DNA from: Adineta ricciae
Taxonomy: Eukaryota > Rotifera > Eurotatoria > Adinetida > Adinetidae
DNA length: 64,000 nucleotides
Assembly: GCA_905250025.1 (NCBI GenBank)
Contig: CAJNOJ010000267.1
Location: 1-64,000 of the forward strand
Direction: 5' to 3'
Shown: piece by piece, positions 1 to 11,467 of the stretch
Position numbering within the stretch: position 1 is the stretch's first letter
Layout: each line of letters begins with the position of its first letter
Notes under the pieces: generated by a model
The model's database searches: none
Seen by the model: the letters and a program-made list of their open reading frames with translations, nothing else
Told to the model about the DNA's origin: nothing
Translations under genes and position numbers: made by a program

Positions 1-170
1 AACTTTGTATGATTCATACAAACGCTAACAATATAGAACAAAAGTGTCTTGTTATTGGGGATAGAATTCTTATCACCTATAACATCAGATCATTTTGTTT
101 CGTTTGTGGGATGAAATTTTTTATATAAGCCTATATAATATATACCAATTTAGTTATCATGAGATGCAGA
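1..170. other. AT-rich sequence, no gene seen
   Basis: AT-rich left edge of the first contig. I see no coding pattern or RNA signature before the minisatellite that starts at 171. Confidence 0.5.
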
Positions 171-252
171 GAAGTACAAAGAAGTACGGAGAAGTCCAAA
201 GAAGTACGAAGAAGTACGAAGAAGTACCGTGAAGTACAACGAAGTACAGAAG
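171..252 (+). repeat. 10-bp tandem minisatellite
   Basis: About eight head-to-tail copies of a 10-base unit with consensus GAAGTACGAA. Unit ends vary (CAAA, CGGA, CCAAA, CCGT, CAAC). The period is exact over most of the array and decays after about 250. No gene overlaps it. It lies just outside a duplicated segment that starts near 301. Confidence 0.85.
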
Positions 253-300
253 TCTGCTTTTCCCCCCTTGAATGAAGCACCAGGACAGGTGTTCTTTCCA

Positions 301-1407
301 GAGTAAATTATAAAATAAAACTTCTTATCTAGTTTTTTTTTGGTAACGAAACGAGTGGAAGATCACCAATTTGTAAGGAACAATGAAAAGAAACGTTGTT
401 ATTCACTTTAAAAGTTAATCAAGAGTGAAAGGCATAACAGAAACAGTTATGGGAACGATTGGACGTTAGTCTGATAAGAGTTTACGAAGCAAAATGAGTA
501 TGAGTAAAAGATTGAGACAAATTATCAAATGATTGGATCGTTTAAATAGCGTAATTCTTATTTCTTTCGTTTCAGGAATATCAGAGATCTAATAATTTTC
601 TTTCAGTAGAGGGTCAGCGACTACGGCGCCGTGTTACTTGTAATTTTTTTCAATAATTCCTATCGTGTGTTGAAACAAGACTTTTTTTCGATAAATAATA
701 TTGAGCTTACTCTTTTAGAATTAAATAAAACATTTGTAACTCGATGTTCAAAGTAATATGGAAACATTTAATGAATCTTCTGTATGTTTTATTCCGATTT
801 TGAATATTCTTTTTTTCTCAACATTTAAATGTTATTTAAATTAACAATTATTTATTTTTTGAATGAACAGAAGATCAAAGTGTGAATGAAGACGTAAAGT
901 TCTTTTAATATCAATAACAATATGATATTTCGATTTGTTTTCCAATGAATAAATTTATCATTAATATCTTTTTTATTGAAATGTTTTTCATAAATACAAC
1001 AAATAAAGCGATAGATGACAAAAGATTGTCTTTAAACATTTGTTGTTCGTTGATTAAAATACATCTGAAATGAAGAATTCTAAAAGAAAAGCAAAGAAGA
1101 GAGATTTCATACTCGATTTATCTGATTGACCAATTGATTTGTTCGCAATCGAAGTGTATCGGTTGTGTGTAAATATTTCTGACGCGTTTGTTGATCTTTT
1201 TCTTCTTGAATTTCCCATTCAGGTCGTTTTCTTATTCCTAAAACAAAGATTTGTTGAAAAGGTTCTTCCATTGATGAATTTTACCTGTCCATTGAAGAAA
1301 TTTCTTGACTATGTATGAAAATACTTCTGGATCTTCGATGACTTTTTCCCGCGCGAGTCGAAAATTATCGTTGATAATTGATAAAAACATACTTAAGCAA
1401 ATGAAAA
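301..1407 (+). repeat. Direct duplicate of 2434-3335
   Basis: The sequence from about 301 to the N at 1408 repeats the flank and 3' end of the polycystin gene found again at about 2434-3335. The order is the same, with point differences and several indels; for example, the stretch around 600-690 is largely missing from the second copy. The copy ends at the contig break, so it is either a tandem or allelic paralogue or an unmerged haplotype end. Apart from the gene fragment at 1107-1407, it is AT-rich and non-coding. Confidence 0.8.
1107..1407 (-). CDS. Polycystin-like gene, C-terminal fragment (second copy)
   Basis: This minus-strand fragment matches the last two exons of the gene at 3035-10780. 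Exon 1285-1407 encodes the end of the last channel helix (motif FLSIINDNF) and the start of the cytoplasmic tail. A GT-AG intron of 47 nt follows (1238-1284). The final exon, 1107-1237, encodes a basic Gln-rich tail ending in TGA at 1107-1109. FLSIINDNF matches the conserved end of the polycystin S6 helix. The contig ends at 1408, so the rest of this copy is not here. The region equivalent to the first-copy stop at 3382 is not covered, so it is unknown whether this copy is intact. Confidence 0.7.
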
Positions 1408-1408
1408 N
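1408..1408. other. Contig join (single N)
   Basis: A single N interrupts the polycystin 3' fragment. The sequence to its right does not continue the gene, so this is an assembly junction and not a one-base ambiguity. Confidence 0.8.
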
Positions 1409-3034
1409 TTTCGCTCTCGTCGTACCCATAAATCGAAAAGTCTACGAAAAAGAAGAAAAAAACACAAGTTTCTAGTCTAACAATGTCGATCTAAATCAAC
1501 TTACTTAGACAACATATTGTTGAGATTGATCACCGAAAGACTGCTGACAAAAGGGAATCCCAAGCCGAATATTTACTTTGCTAACCGTTGTATACTGTTT
1601 AAATATGTAATTTAGTTGGAAAAATGTCTACTGACGGCTACGGTCAGAGAAGATTCAGTTCAGTAATCACGAATGACGTCGAATAAGGAAGAGAGTGTAA
1701 TGACTCGACATGAAGCAATCACATTGATATAAACAGAACTGAATAAAATATCTAATTAGTTTTCGTATGTTTACCCATTTCTTATAATAGACGACAAACG
1801 TCTCCAGTTATGACCACGAGTGCATCATCGTTGATTCAACAATTCAAAGAGATATCGTCAGTAACTATCCGAAACAATAGTTCGAGTTATATTTACTATG
1901 ATTTTTTTCCCTCTGCTGAAAGGGGGGTATACATAGAATTTCAATTGAAGTTTGTCCGTTCCGTTCACGTACTTTACGCTGATGAAAATACAATATACAC
2001 ATTGCTGACTAAGAAAGTGTGTTCAAAGGGTAATCGCGGTCGAAGATCACGAATCTGAGGTTAGTTCTTTCCTATTCATCAGGCTTCGACTTCTTCCTTT
2101 CTCTTTCCAAAAGAGATATTTTTCTGTATCTTTGCTAGAATCTTTTATAAAAAATAGTGATTTAGACAATATTCCTGGGTGTGATGTGCGCGGAGGTAAT
2201 AGTTTAGGAGTTTAAACAAAAAGATTTCGTATATCTTACATTATGATAGTTATAACTCAAGAAATCAGAACAAGCGGTAAGAACGTAGGTGCGACATGTC
2301 ATATTTTTCGATAGGATTTTAGCAGGGAAAAGATGTGTTCGTCAGGGTAACTTCATCTTGTTAACTGCAGAAACATTGACTACACAAATAGTATTCAAAA
2401 CATATGAAATCCTAGGTTGAGTATTCTTTCAATGGTAAATCATAAAATAAAACTTCTTATCTAGTTTCTTCTCGTAATGAAAAGAAACGTAGCTAATCAC
2501 TTGAAAAGTTAATCAAGAGTGAAAGACATAATGGGAACGATTAGACGTTAGGCTGATAAGAGTTCACGAAGTAAAATGAATACGAGTAAAAGATTGAGAC
2601 AAATTATCAAATGATTGGATCACTTAAATGGCGTAATTCTTATTTCTTTCGTTTCAGAAATATCAGAGATCTTATTTTTTCAATAAATAATATTGATCAT
2701 ATTCTTTTACAATTAAATAAATCATTTGTAACTCGATGTTCAAAGTAATATGGAAACATTTAATGAATCTTCCGTATGCTTTATTCCGATTTTGAATATT
2801 CTTTTTTTCTCTCAACATTTAAATGTTATTTACATTAGCAATAATTTATTTTTTGAATGAACAGAAGATCAAAATGTGAATGAAGATGTAAAGTTCTTTT
2901 AATATCAATAACAATGTAAATAAAATAAAGCGATAAATGACAAAAGAACAAGATTGTCTTTAAACATTTGTTGTTCGTTGATTAAAATACATCTGAAATG
3001 GAGAATTCTAAAAGAAAAGCAAAGAAGAGAGATT
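1409..3034. other. Intergenic region between polycystin copies
   Basis: No gene can be supported with confidence. An ORF of 82 codons at 1810-2058 (plus) is open, but has no recognisable motif or signal peptide. From about 2434 onward the sequence is the second copy of the flank at 301-1106. Sequence is AT-rich with many homopolymer runs. Confidence 0.5.
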
Positions 3035-6000
3035 TCATACTCGATTTATCTGATTGGCCAATTGATTTGTTCGCAATCGAAGTGTATCGGTTGTGTGTAA
3101 ATATTTCTGACGCATTTGTTGATCTTTTTGTTCTTGAATTTCCCATTCAGGTCGTTTTCTTATTCCTAAAACAAAGATTTGTAGAAAAGGTTCTTCCATT
3201 GATGAATTTTACCTGTCCATTGAAGAAATTTCTTGACTATGTATGAAAATACTTCCGGATCTTCGATGACTTTTTCCCGCGCGAGTCGAAAATTATCGTT
3301 GATAATTGATAAAAAGATACTTAAGCAAATGAAAACAACGAGAAGAATAAATAAAGTTAAAGAAAATGGTCCAAGAAATGTTCACGAACGAGATAATTCA
3401 TCCGAATCGAATTTCATTAAAATCATTTCAAATAACATTTGTGATGTGTCGAATAAAGTTGAACAAGACTGGATTTTTGAAAGAAAAAGAAGATAAAATA
3501 AACAAAGAAATGAAATGAAAAGAATTGAAAACATTAATGAAAATGAAACGAATTCTTTTGTTGATAAACGAAGTGTTTCTGCGAATAAAGATAAACGACG
3601 ATTAAATCGACATAAATGAAGAAGTTTAATTGTGCCAAAGAAACAACAAAAACCGTAAAAATAATTCAAAAGATCATTGAAATAAACGGATTCTTCTAAA
3701 TTTATATAAATATCACCTTGACTTTCACGAAACAATTTTCCGATTTCTTTTCCGGTTTTATATCGAAAAAAATAAATTCCAATTGATGAAATCGAACAAA
3801 TGATTACACCGAGATCGATTGTTGACCAAAATTTAAGCAAATATTTCCATTTGAAATTGACAATCGATCGAACTTCATTGAAAATCATATAAAGAATTAA
3901 CAATAATTAAATTATTGTACAAATTAGTTGAGAAAATGATGTAAAAGCTAAAAAGAAAAGATGAGATTTGTCTTTTTAAAAGAAAAATTACCATAAAAAT
4001 GAATTGGTTCAAATCGAGATTGAAAATCAATATTTCCTGTTGAATCAAATTGTGTTTGAAGTGTGACAAAAGTAAATAAATTCACATTTGGATTAAAAAG
4101 TGACATTTGGATTTGAATTTCACGTGTTTGTTGATCAATCCATTGAAATCGATGAAGTTCAGAAAGATTTTCTCGCAGATCTTTGATTGAACCATGAAAT
4201 TCATAAATATATCCACGATCTTTAGATTTATATTGAAATGATTGAGAAATTGATGAAGAAAATAACAAAATGGAATGTTCAAACCATCCAGGAGTAAAAG
4301 AACGTTTTTCTTCATTTGATAAACTCAAATCATTTCGACAAATTGAACTGAATTGAATTCGTTTTGGACAAAGTTCTGTTCGAATTCGTAATTGTTTCAT
4401 TAAAGCCCAACCGAGAAGTCGATTTGAAGTATCATTTAAATATCCACGAAGATTTTCAACATTCTTTTTATTATACCATTTTTGTGCACGAATCTTTCCA
4501 ACAAAATCTTCTTCTAACCATTTCCAATATTCATTTACTGTTGAAAATTTCATTTGAAATGATTTTCGAAGATGTTGAACTTGGAATGACGCGTTTTCAT
4601 TGTGATTCGAATAAACAATCACAGACAGAAGGGAAAGAAAACAAATGTAAAAGATGATTTCTCGAATAATTTTCCACATTTGAAGTTCACGAAGACGAAT
4701 TTGTCGAGCACAAGCGATTTCATTTGAAGTTAATCGTTTAGGACGAGTCGATGGAATAATTTCAATTGATGAATGAAGATTTTCTTCATCCTTATTCAAC
4801 ATTAATTGATTTTCATCAAAATATTCCTTCATTTCTTCATCTTCATTTGTTGATTTTCGACAAAAAAATGCAAAAATTATTCCCAAAGATAAAATCTATT
4901 TGAAAAAGAGAGAAATTCATTTGAGATAAAGTGAAAGAGAACTTTTACCTTAATTGGCTCAGTGAGAAAAATCGATGAAAAGAATGACGAAAGGACTGAA
5001 GTCAACCATTGTTGACTTTTCATATCACCAAATTCAATTCCACGTACGATGATAAAGAATATCGAAACAACAACTAACAGAAAAGAAATTCCATAAGCAA
5101 TAAATAAGAACCACCAAGGAAATGTGAATGAACATTTCTTCTTCTTCTTCTCACAGATTGGTTTCATTCGCTGATGACGAGATCGAAGACAACGAAATAA
5201 TTGGACTAACAAAATACTTGGAATTAACGAAATTAGTTCACTCATGATGCCAATGAGAATTTCATCGGATGTGATTGAAAATGTTCCAAAAGAAAGACTT
5301 GTTGAATTTTTGACTTTTGCTTCATTTGCGAGATCATAAAACATAATATTCGAAAGCATTGAAATGAAAAGTAAAACAAAACAACAAGTACATCGTTGAA
5401 CACGTGAAAATTGATTTAATTGTGGACGAGCAAAGATTGAAAACCATAAATGTCCATCGGAGAAATTATGAAAGGCTTTTTTTGATAAAAGAAATGAAAA
5501 TGTTTTCTTTTCGTCTTCATTTGCAATTGGAAATACTCGTTCAATTTTTCCATCATCTTTTTCCACTGCAAACCATCGTTGGGAAATAAAATAAGATGTT
5601 TCCATTGTTTGTAAATCACGAACAATGATGTATTTGAGAAACCAAGATGCAAATGAATCTTTTCCAGAATTATCGTGCCAAATATGAAGACAATTTAATA
5701 ATCCTAATGATTTTGGAACTCTCATGATAAATGAGTCAATTCCACCACGTTGAAAAATTTCTCTTTGAGGATCATCGAATGTTCGAATACGAGTTACTTC
5801 ATTTTCACCATATAAAACAAAATGAACTTTGGATTTTGTTCCTGAGTCTTTCCTATGACCAGTAAAAACAATCAGTTGATAAAAATAATTATCGGATGAT
5901 CGATTATCAGATAAAGGTGTTACACCCAATTTTCCAAAATCTTTTTTATCGTATTTCCGTGCATAGATCATCAGAGTAATGTAGATCAGGGTAACAGTGA

Positions 6001-9000
6001 TGACAGTTAAGTAAATTGTTTTATTTTTGTGAAAATCTGCATTGTTAAAAGCATAATTCCAATCGATCATTTCGGGTAAAATAACAAATCCACTTGCGAA
6101 TTTTGTTAAATGTGTAGAAAAACATTCTGTTTCATAATGATTTGTTTTTGATCCAACAATTAATCCATCGGATTTCCATTGATTTTGTTTATTAAGATAA
6201 TAACAACCAGATGTATAAATTCTCGTTTGATAATCTGAAGTAAAATGAACTGGATCGATTGGAATTGGAAGTGTTTCATTTAAACAAAATTCATTGGATT
6301 CAGATGAAGTCAATTCACGTAAACCAAATATAAATGTTTGATGACCAATTGTTTGTTGATTGTCGAGAAATAAAGGAGAATTGCGAATAGATGAACAAAA
6401 TAATTTCCATCCATCAATCTGATTCATCGATCGATTTAATCGAGGAATTTGATCAAATTTATAAATTAATAAATAAGATAAATTAACAACGATTGGTTCA
6501 AATTCGAGATGAATGGAAATTGGTAAAGAAGAGGAAATATTTACAAAATGATAATGAAATGTTTGATTATGATAAGAAGAATTAAATGCTGAAACATTAT
6601 GATAAATCATTGGTGGAATCACAACATTTGGATCTCGTGGAATTACCAAACGAATTGGACTTTGTTTTGTTGTTTCAAATGGAATTTCATTTCCATTTCG
6701 ATCAAGAATTGTCAATGAAATCATCGTAGAAAGATTCGTATTGGTATTCGTATCATAAATGGCTAATCGTTCCATCATTGATCTCACAAGAAAAACAGGT
6801 GAATTGTTTTCAAGAGAAGATGTGACATTGGATGAAAGATGAATTTCTGCTCCTCCAACTTGTTTGATTGATTTGTTGGAAAGTGATTCAATTGAAAGTA
6901 CTTCAAATGAGACAAATGTTTCTGGTGTATCGATGATCATCTTCTGGCCGATATTTAAATGAATATTAAATGATGAAGTGACCAATGAGATGATCTCATC
7001 GACTTTCTCAATGATTTCTTTCGCTAATTTTTCTTGATAAAATCGATTTCGATTTTCATTGATTTTCTCCATTGAAAAATCGTTCCCATCAACGAATAAT
7101 TCTTTCAAACAATGAAGATTTGATTTGATCAGATAAAAACATTCTCAACTCACTCAAATTTGACCAATCAGAATCCAAATTTGTATCATAATCATCAGGG
7201 ATTTTCGTTGAACTCTGAAAATCAGATTTTAAGAGACTTGTCCTTTGTTGTAAAACTCCGTTGACACCCTAAACCAATCATTTCAATATCAATAAAGAAA
7301 GTCAATCAGTTTACGGTTAAAATATTGGCAGAACATTGAAGAAGTTGTTGGCCTGTCATTTGAATATCTTCATAGGGAACTTTGCTTGATAAAGAATGCA
7401 GATCTTTCGATAATTGATAACATTTCTGTGTCACGATCATCTATTTTAATGAAAAGTACATGAGAAAATAAGGTGAGAAAATGTTGAGATTTACGAGAGT
7501 TTGTCTTGTTAATTGATTTGTTGTTTCGGTGAGTTGAATTAATGTTGATAATTGTAATTTCATACTTTCAATAGATAAGGTGAGATCAGTGATGAATTCA
7601 CTCAAATATTCTCGAAGTTCTGCTTGAGACTGAAATTGTTCGTTAATTTCTTTTATTGTTGATTGATTTATCGACGATACAAAGTTCTACAAATGAACAA
7701 TGAACAAATATGAAAGATTAAATAGAAGAATTTCACCTCTGACACAAGTCGTTGTTGACCTAACGATGAAACAAAGATTCGTGTTGGTTGAATTCCATCT
7801 AAACAAAAGAACGACTTTTCGAAGAAGACTTTTTTTCTCATCGTTGACTTTGTATCGATTTGCGAAGAGTTTCATCGGTCATTCCATTTAGCTGTTGAGA
7901 TAATGAAGAAATGATTTGTGCAATGAAATTTCGATCTTTGGTATGAAGTATTTGTAGAACTGATTGATTGTTTTCATAAAATAAAGATAAATCTGAGGAG
8001 ATTTCAATAGTTGTTAAATTCAGTTTTGTAGTTCGATAATTGAGATCGCGAATTTGAAGAACAAGATTGAGTTTTCCACTCGGTAATTGAACTGTAAAAT
8101 TCGAAACAGGTGAAAATGCGATGATTGTCAACTTCATCGAATCATTTAACCAATCTAAACGAAAATCAGAACAGATTTCATACGAATAGGAATGAACATG
8201 TTCTACGAACAATATAATGAATATTCTCGAATAAAATTCAGTTCCGACGGACGATAACATGCGATATGAAAACGCGTCATTGTTGTTCCATTTGTTGGAA
8301 ATATTGAACATGTTGCATCGACAAATTCCATTTGAATTTCAAAATCCAATGCACTTGAACCAATTTGACTTCGAAAGGTATAAGTTACTTCGAAACGCCA
8401 ATATTTTACATGATGATGCGTCAAAAACAGATAATCTGCTATCGTTACATTAGTCGTGTTTGCTCCAAAAATGTAAATCTTAGCGTATAAATCCGTTTCC
8501 TCGAATGAAGACCATTGAGATGTACTCGAAGGCGAATTCATTGATTTATAAAAAAGGTTCCATTTGATATTCTCAATTGGTTGGCAATTTGATTCACATC
8601 GGGAAAATAACGCCAATTGCATTGTTGGATTGATCAGTCGATATCCAAGATTTAATGGACAAAGTGTTGGAATAACGCATCTATACCAAAGACTGAATAG
8701 AACACGGAAAGAGATGCCTAGATGAATTTACCCGATGCTAATCATTGGTCTTTGCGAGTCTTTGATTTGAACAAGAACAGAGCCGAATGCGTGAATTGTT
8801 CGATTTCTTCGATTAGTCAGCTGAACACTAAATGTATATGTTTCATCTAATTCCAATGATCCAGCAAAGATTGTGACTGAAGTTTCTTTTGAGAGTTCGA
8901 CTCCATCGAATTCGTATTGGAATTGATTTGACAAACATGACAGTTCTGATGGATTATTTATTGAATATCTGTCCACGATGTCGTAGGTATTATAAGCTCG

Positions 9001-10780
9001 ACAATCGTATAGATATGTCCAATCCTGAAATAAAAGGTAGAAAGGAGATTGAAAGAAGGAGACGAAGTTTACTGTGGAGTTGAATGGATAACCATCAGGA
9101 TCATTGGAATATTTTCCAGGATTTAAATGAAGATCTTGTTCATAACCAGATGTGATCATTGATGTTCCTAATGCAACAAGATTTACGGTGATTCCTGTTG
9201 GATTCACTTGAATATAAATTGATTTTGATGATCGAATATTCAAATAATCTTTCAATTGAATATGAAGAGTAAATTCATAAATTCCATATGGAAATGTTTT
9301 TGAAGGAATGTACAAATCAGTTCGAGTTAAATCAATCGAATCGAACAAAAGTTCATTTGTACATTTTGTTGTACAATTTCGGATTTTCCATTGAGATTTT
9401 ATTTGAAATGATTTTGAACAATCGAATCGAATTTTGGATAAAATATAAAAATCACGATTTCGACGAATTTGAATTGGTGATGAAAATGTTGAATGAGGAA
9501 TTAAATCAATTTCAACATTCGAACATTTTTCTATTGAAAATAAAATATTCGATTTTATTCAAATATTTCAATTTTTACTTTCGCTTTTTGGAAATTTTGT
9601 CGAAATTTGGTTTATTGTTGTGGAAAAAATTGTTGTTTCTTCTTTTATCGCTACAAATGAACAACTTTGATTCGATTGAAAGGATTTTTACCAATGAAAT
9701 TATCGAACTTTGTTGACTTTGTAAGATATTTCCAATCGTTGTCATTTCATCTAAAATTTCAAAGGAGAAATTAAAGGTTTTTCTGGAAATTTAACAAACT
9801 TTGTTGCATTTTTGTTGTTGTTTCAATAAATGAAGAGTTTTCTACAAATGAAAAAACAAAGATTTCTCTTCTTTAGTCACTTTTTCACTTACGACACGAT
9901 GTTTTTTCAAAATTAAACTTTTGAATTCGATCATTTCCCCAATCACTAACATAAATATTTCCATCAATGTCAAAACTCAGAGTAATTGGACCGGATAATT
10001 GATGAGATTGTGAACCATCTCCATCACATCCAACTAAACATCGAAAACCATTCGCATCTTCTCCAATTATACGACTTCTTCCTCTTTCCACAATGAAAAG
10101 ATATTTTTGTGCATCGAGAACAATTCCACTTGGACCATTAAGTGTAATTGTGACAGATGAAGATCCGTTTCCCACTTTCGTTGTACCATTTAACTGTCCA
10201 ACTTCAAATTGTTGGATACGATCATTTCGATGATCTGCCACATATAAATCGAAATTCACATCAACAAATATTCCACAAGGATAATAAAGTTGATTGAGAG
10301 CAGAACCTTGAGTGCCATTTCCAGCAACAATTTTTGGTTTCAAATCAACATCGTTCAACCATCTCTTCACTACTTTGTCTTGAGTGGGCATTGAACAATA
10401 CAACGAATTATTTTGATCGACAAACAACCCAGAGCATACAGAATCGACACTCATGACAGTGATCAAACTTTCATTTTGTTGAATCCATTGATTAACTTGA
10501 TTGTGCAACCCACCATTATCGATAAAAATATCTCCAACATTTGTCACAAATATCGAAAATGAATCGACGAAATTCCCCGAAATGTTGCTTGTTGGATTTG
10601 AACTTTGATTGGCCCAGATTAGAATTCGTTTTGTATCCTCATTAAATGAATAGATTGTGTTGTTTGTGTTTATAAAAAGAGTATCGGGAAATCGTCCAAT
10701 AATGTTTTCATCAGCAAAAGTAATTGCAGATTTATTCCAAGTTGCATTTGGACAAAATTTCGGTTGATTAAACGAAAGAG
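3035..10780 (-). CDS. Polycystin-like receptor/channel with N-terminal NHL repeats (multi-exon, channel disrupted)
   Basis: I traced about 16 exons with short GT-AG introns. They include 9893-10780, 9800-9841, 9579-9650, 9073-9530, 8732-9024, 8253-8680, 7849-8212, 7737-7798, 7495-7686, 7315-7440, 7154-7268, 4949-7101, 3992-4895, 3213-3947 and 3035-3165, giving about 2,300 residues. From the N-terminus: NHL repeats (GIFVDVNFDLYVADHRNDRI type); REJ-like extracellular region; GPS motif ending HLT; one TM helix; PLAT domain; several TM helices; polycystin extracellular (TOP) domain; channel helices ending FLSIINDNF. The family forms membrane mechano- or chemosensory receptors and cation channels. 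Two in-frame stops, TAA at 3907-3909 and TGA at 3382-3384, break the channel part. The junction near 9690 is ambiguous, and the first exon with the start codon was not found. Confidence 0.75.
3213..3947 (-). pseudogene. Polycystin channel exon with two in-frame stops
   Basis: In the correct phase after the intron at 3948-3991, this exon reads as polycystin channel sequence. It contains a helix ending LILYMIFNEV, the FWSTIDLG segment, and later FLGPF and FLSIINDNF. TAA at 3907-3909 falls inside the first helix and TGA at 3382-3384 falls between the pore region and S6. Homologous coding continues on both sides of each stop, so they look like recent nonsense mutations or base errors and not intron sequence. 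A protein stopping at 3907 would keep NHL, REJ, GPS and PLAT but lose the pore. A 66-nt in-frame GT-AG intron could remove the TGA, but it would also delete part of S6. Confidence 0.65.
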
Positions 10781-11239
10781 CTGAAATTGAATGAAGAAAT
10801 CTGTAAAATGACTATGAAAGCTGAAGATAAGAAATCTCGGAAGAAACTTTGAGTCTGATTCCTTGATTAGAAAAGGAATGTTTAAACAAAATCATTGTAA
10901 AATCGTGTTAAGTTCTCAAAATTCTGTGAAAAAGTCGTTGATAATCGAATATCAAAGACGAAAGGATAATTTCTGAAAGAAATAAAGTAATTATCACCAT
11001 AGTCCCTTTTGGATTTACTTTTCAACAAAATGTAATTGTGAAAGAATGATATCGGACGGATGAGTTTAGAACTGTTCTTCGGCACCAAAGATATTTGCAA
11101 AAAATCTTTCTTTTCCTATTGTCTCTTCGTTATGTCAGATTGTTTCAAGTCTGTTTGATACCGTAAATCTGACTCCTCTCGTTGACAGAACTTAAAACTC
11201 GACTATAGAAAAAGTGTATCTTAACGAGAACAGTATCCA
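10781..11239. other. Region upstream of the NHL exon, 5' end of polycystin gene not resolved
   Basis: An acceptor AG lies at 10781-10782 (minus strand), so a first exon with signal peptide should lie further right. I cannot identify it. The sequence just upstream of the acceptor resembles the signal-peptide exon at 11274-11467 but contains an in-frame stop. The contig ends at 11239. Confidence 0.45.
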
Positions 11240-11273
11240 NNNNNNNNNNNNNNNNNNNNNNNNNNNNNNNNNN
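11240..11273. other. 34-N assembly gap
   Basis: A run of 34 Ns. The sequence to the right resembles 10644-10790, so the gap lies between two copies of the NHL exon of the polycystin gene. An unknown amount of sequence is missing. Confidence 0.95.
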
Positions 11274-11467
11274 AATGAATAGATTGTGTTGTTTGTGTTT
11301 ATAAAAAGAGCACGGGGACTTGTTCCAATAATGTTTTGATCAGCAAAAGTAATTGCAGATTTATTCCAAATTGCATTTGAACAAAATTTCGGTTGATTAA
11401 ACGAAAGAGTTGAAATTCTTTGAATAAAAATCCAAAGAAGATAAAACGAGAAATTTATTTGAATCAA
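11274..11467 (-). CDS. NHL-polycystin-like gene, 5' exon fragment (another copy)
   Basis: This minus-strand ORF starts with ATG at 11465-11467. It encodes a hydrophobic signal peptide followed by TLSFNQPKFCSNAIWNKS. It closely resembles the first NHL segment encoded at 10644-10780 (LSFNQPKFCPNATWNKS). Here the signal peptide and mature N-terminus are joined without an intron. The exon runs into the N gap after about 64 codons. It is probably the 5' end of the second polycystin copy whose 3' end is at 1107-1407, or of its allele. Confidence 0.65.

Noticed and set aside
171-252. CRISPR-like array
   Set aside because: The units are directly adjacent with no spacers, and the genome is eukaryotic.
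3382-3903. Separate membrane-protein gene starting near 3903
   Set aside because: The first codon is TTG, and in-phase homologous sequence continues upstream beyond a stop. It is the channel exon of the polycystin gene.
9288-9716. Plus-strand ORF of 142 codons
   Set aside because: It is antisense to REJ-region exons that connect in frame on the minus strand.
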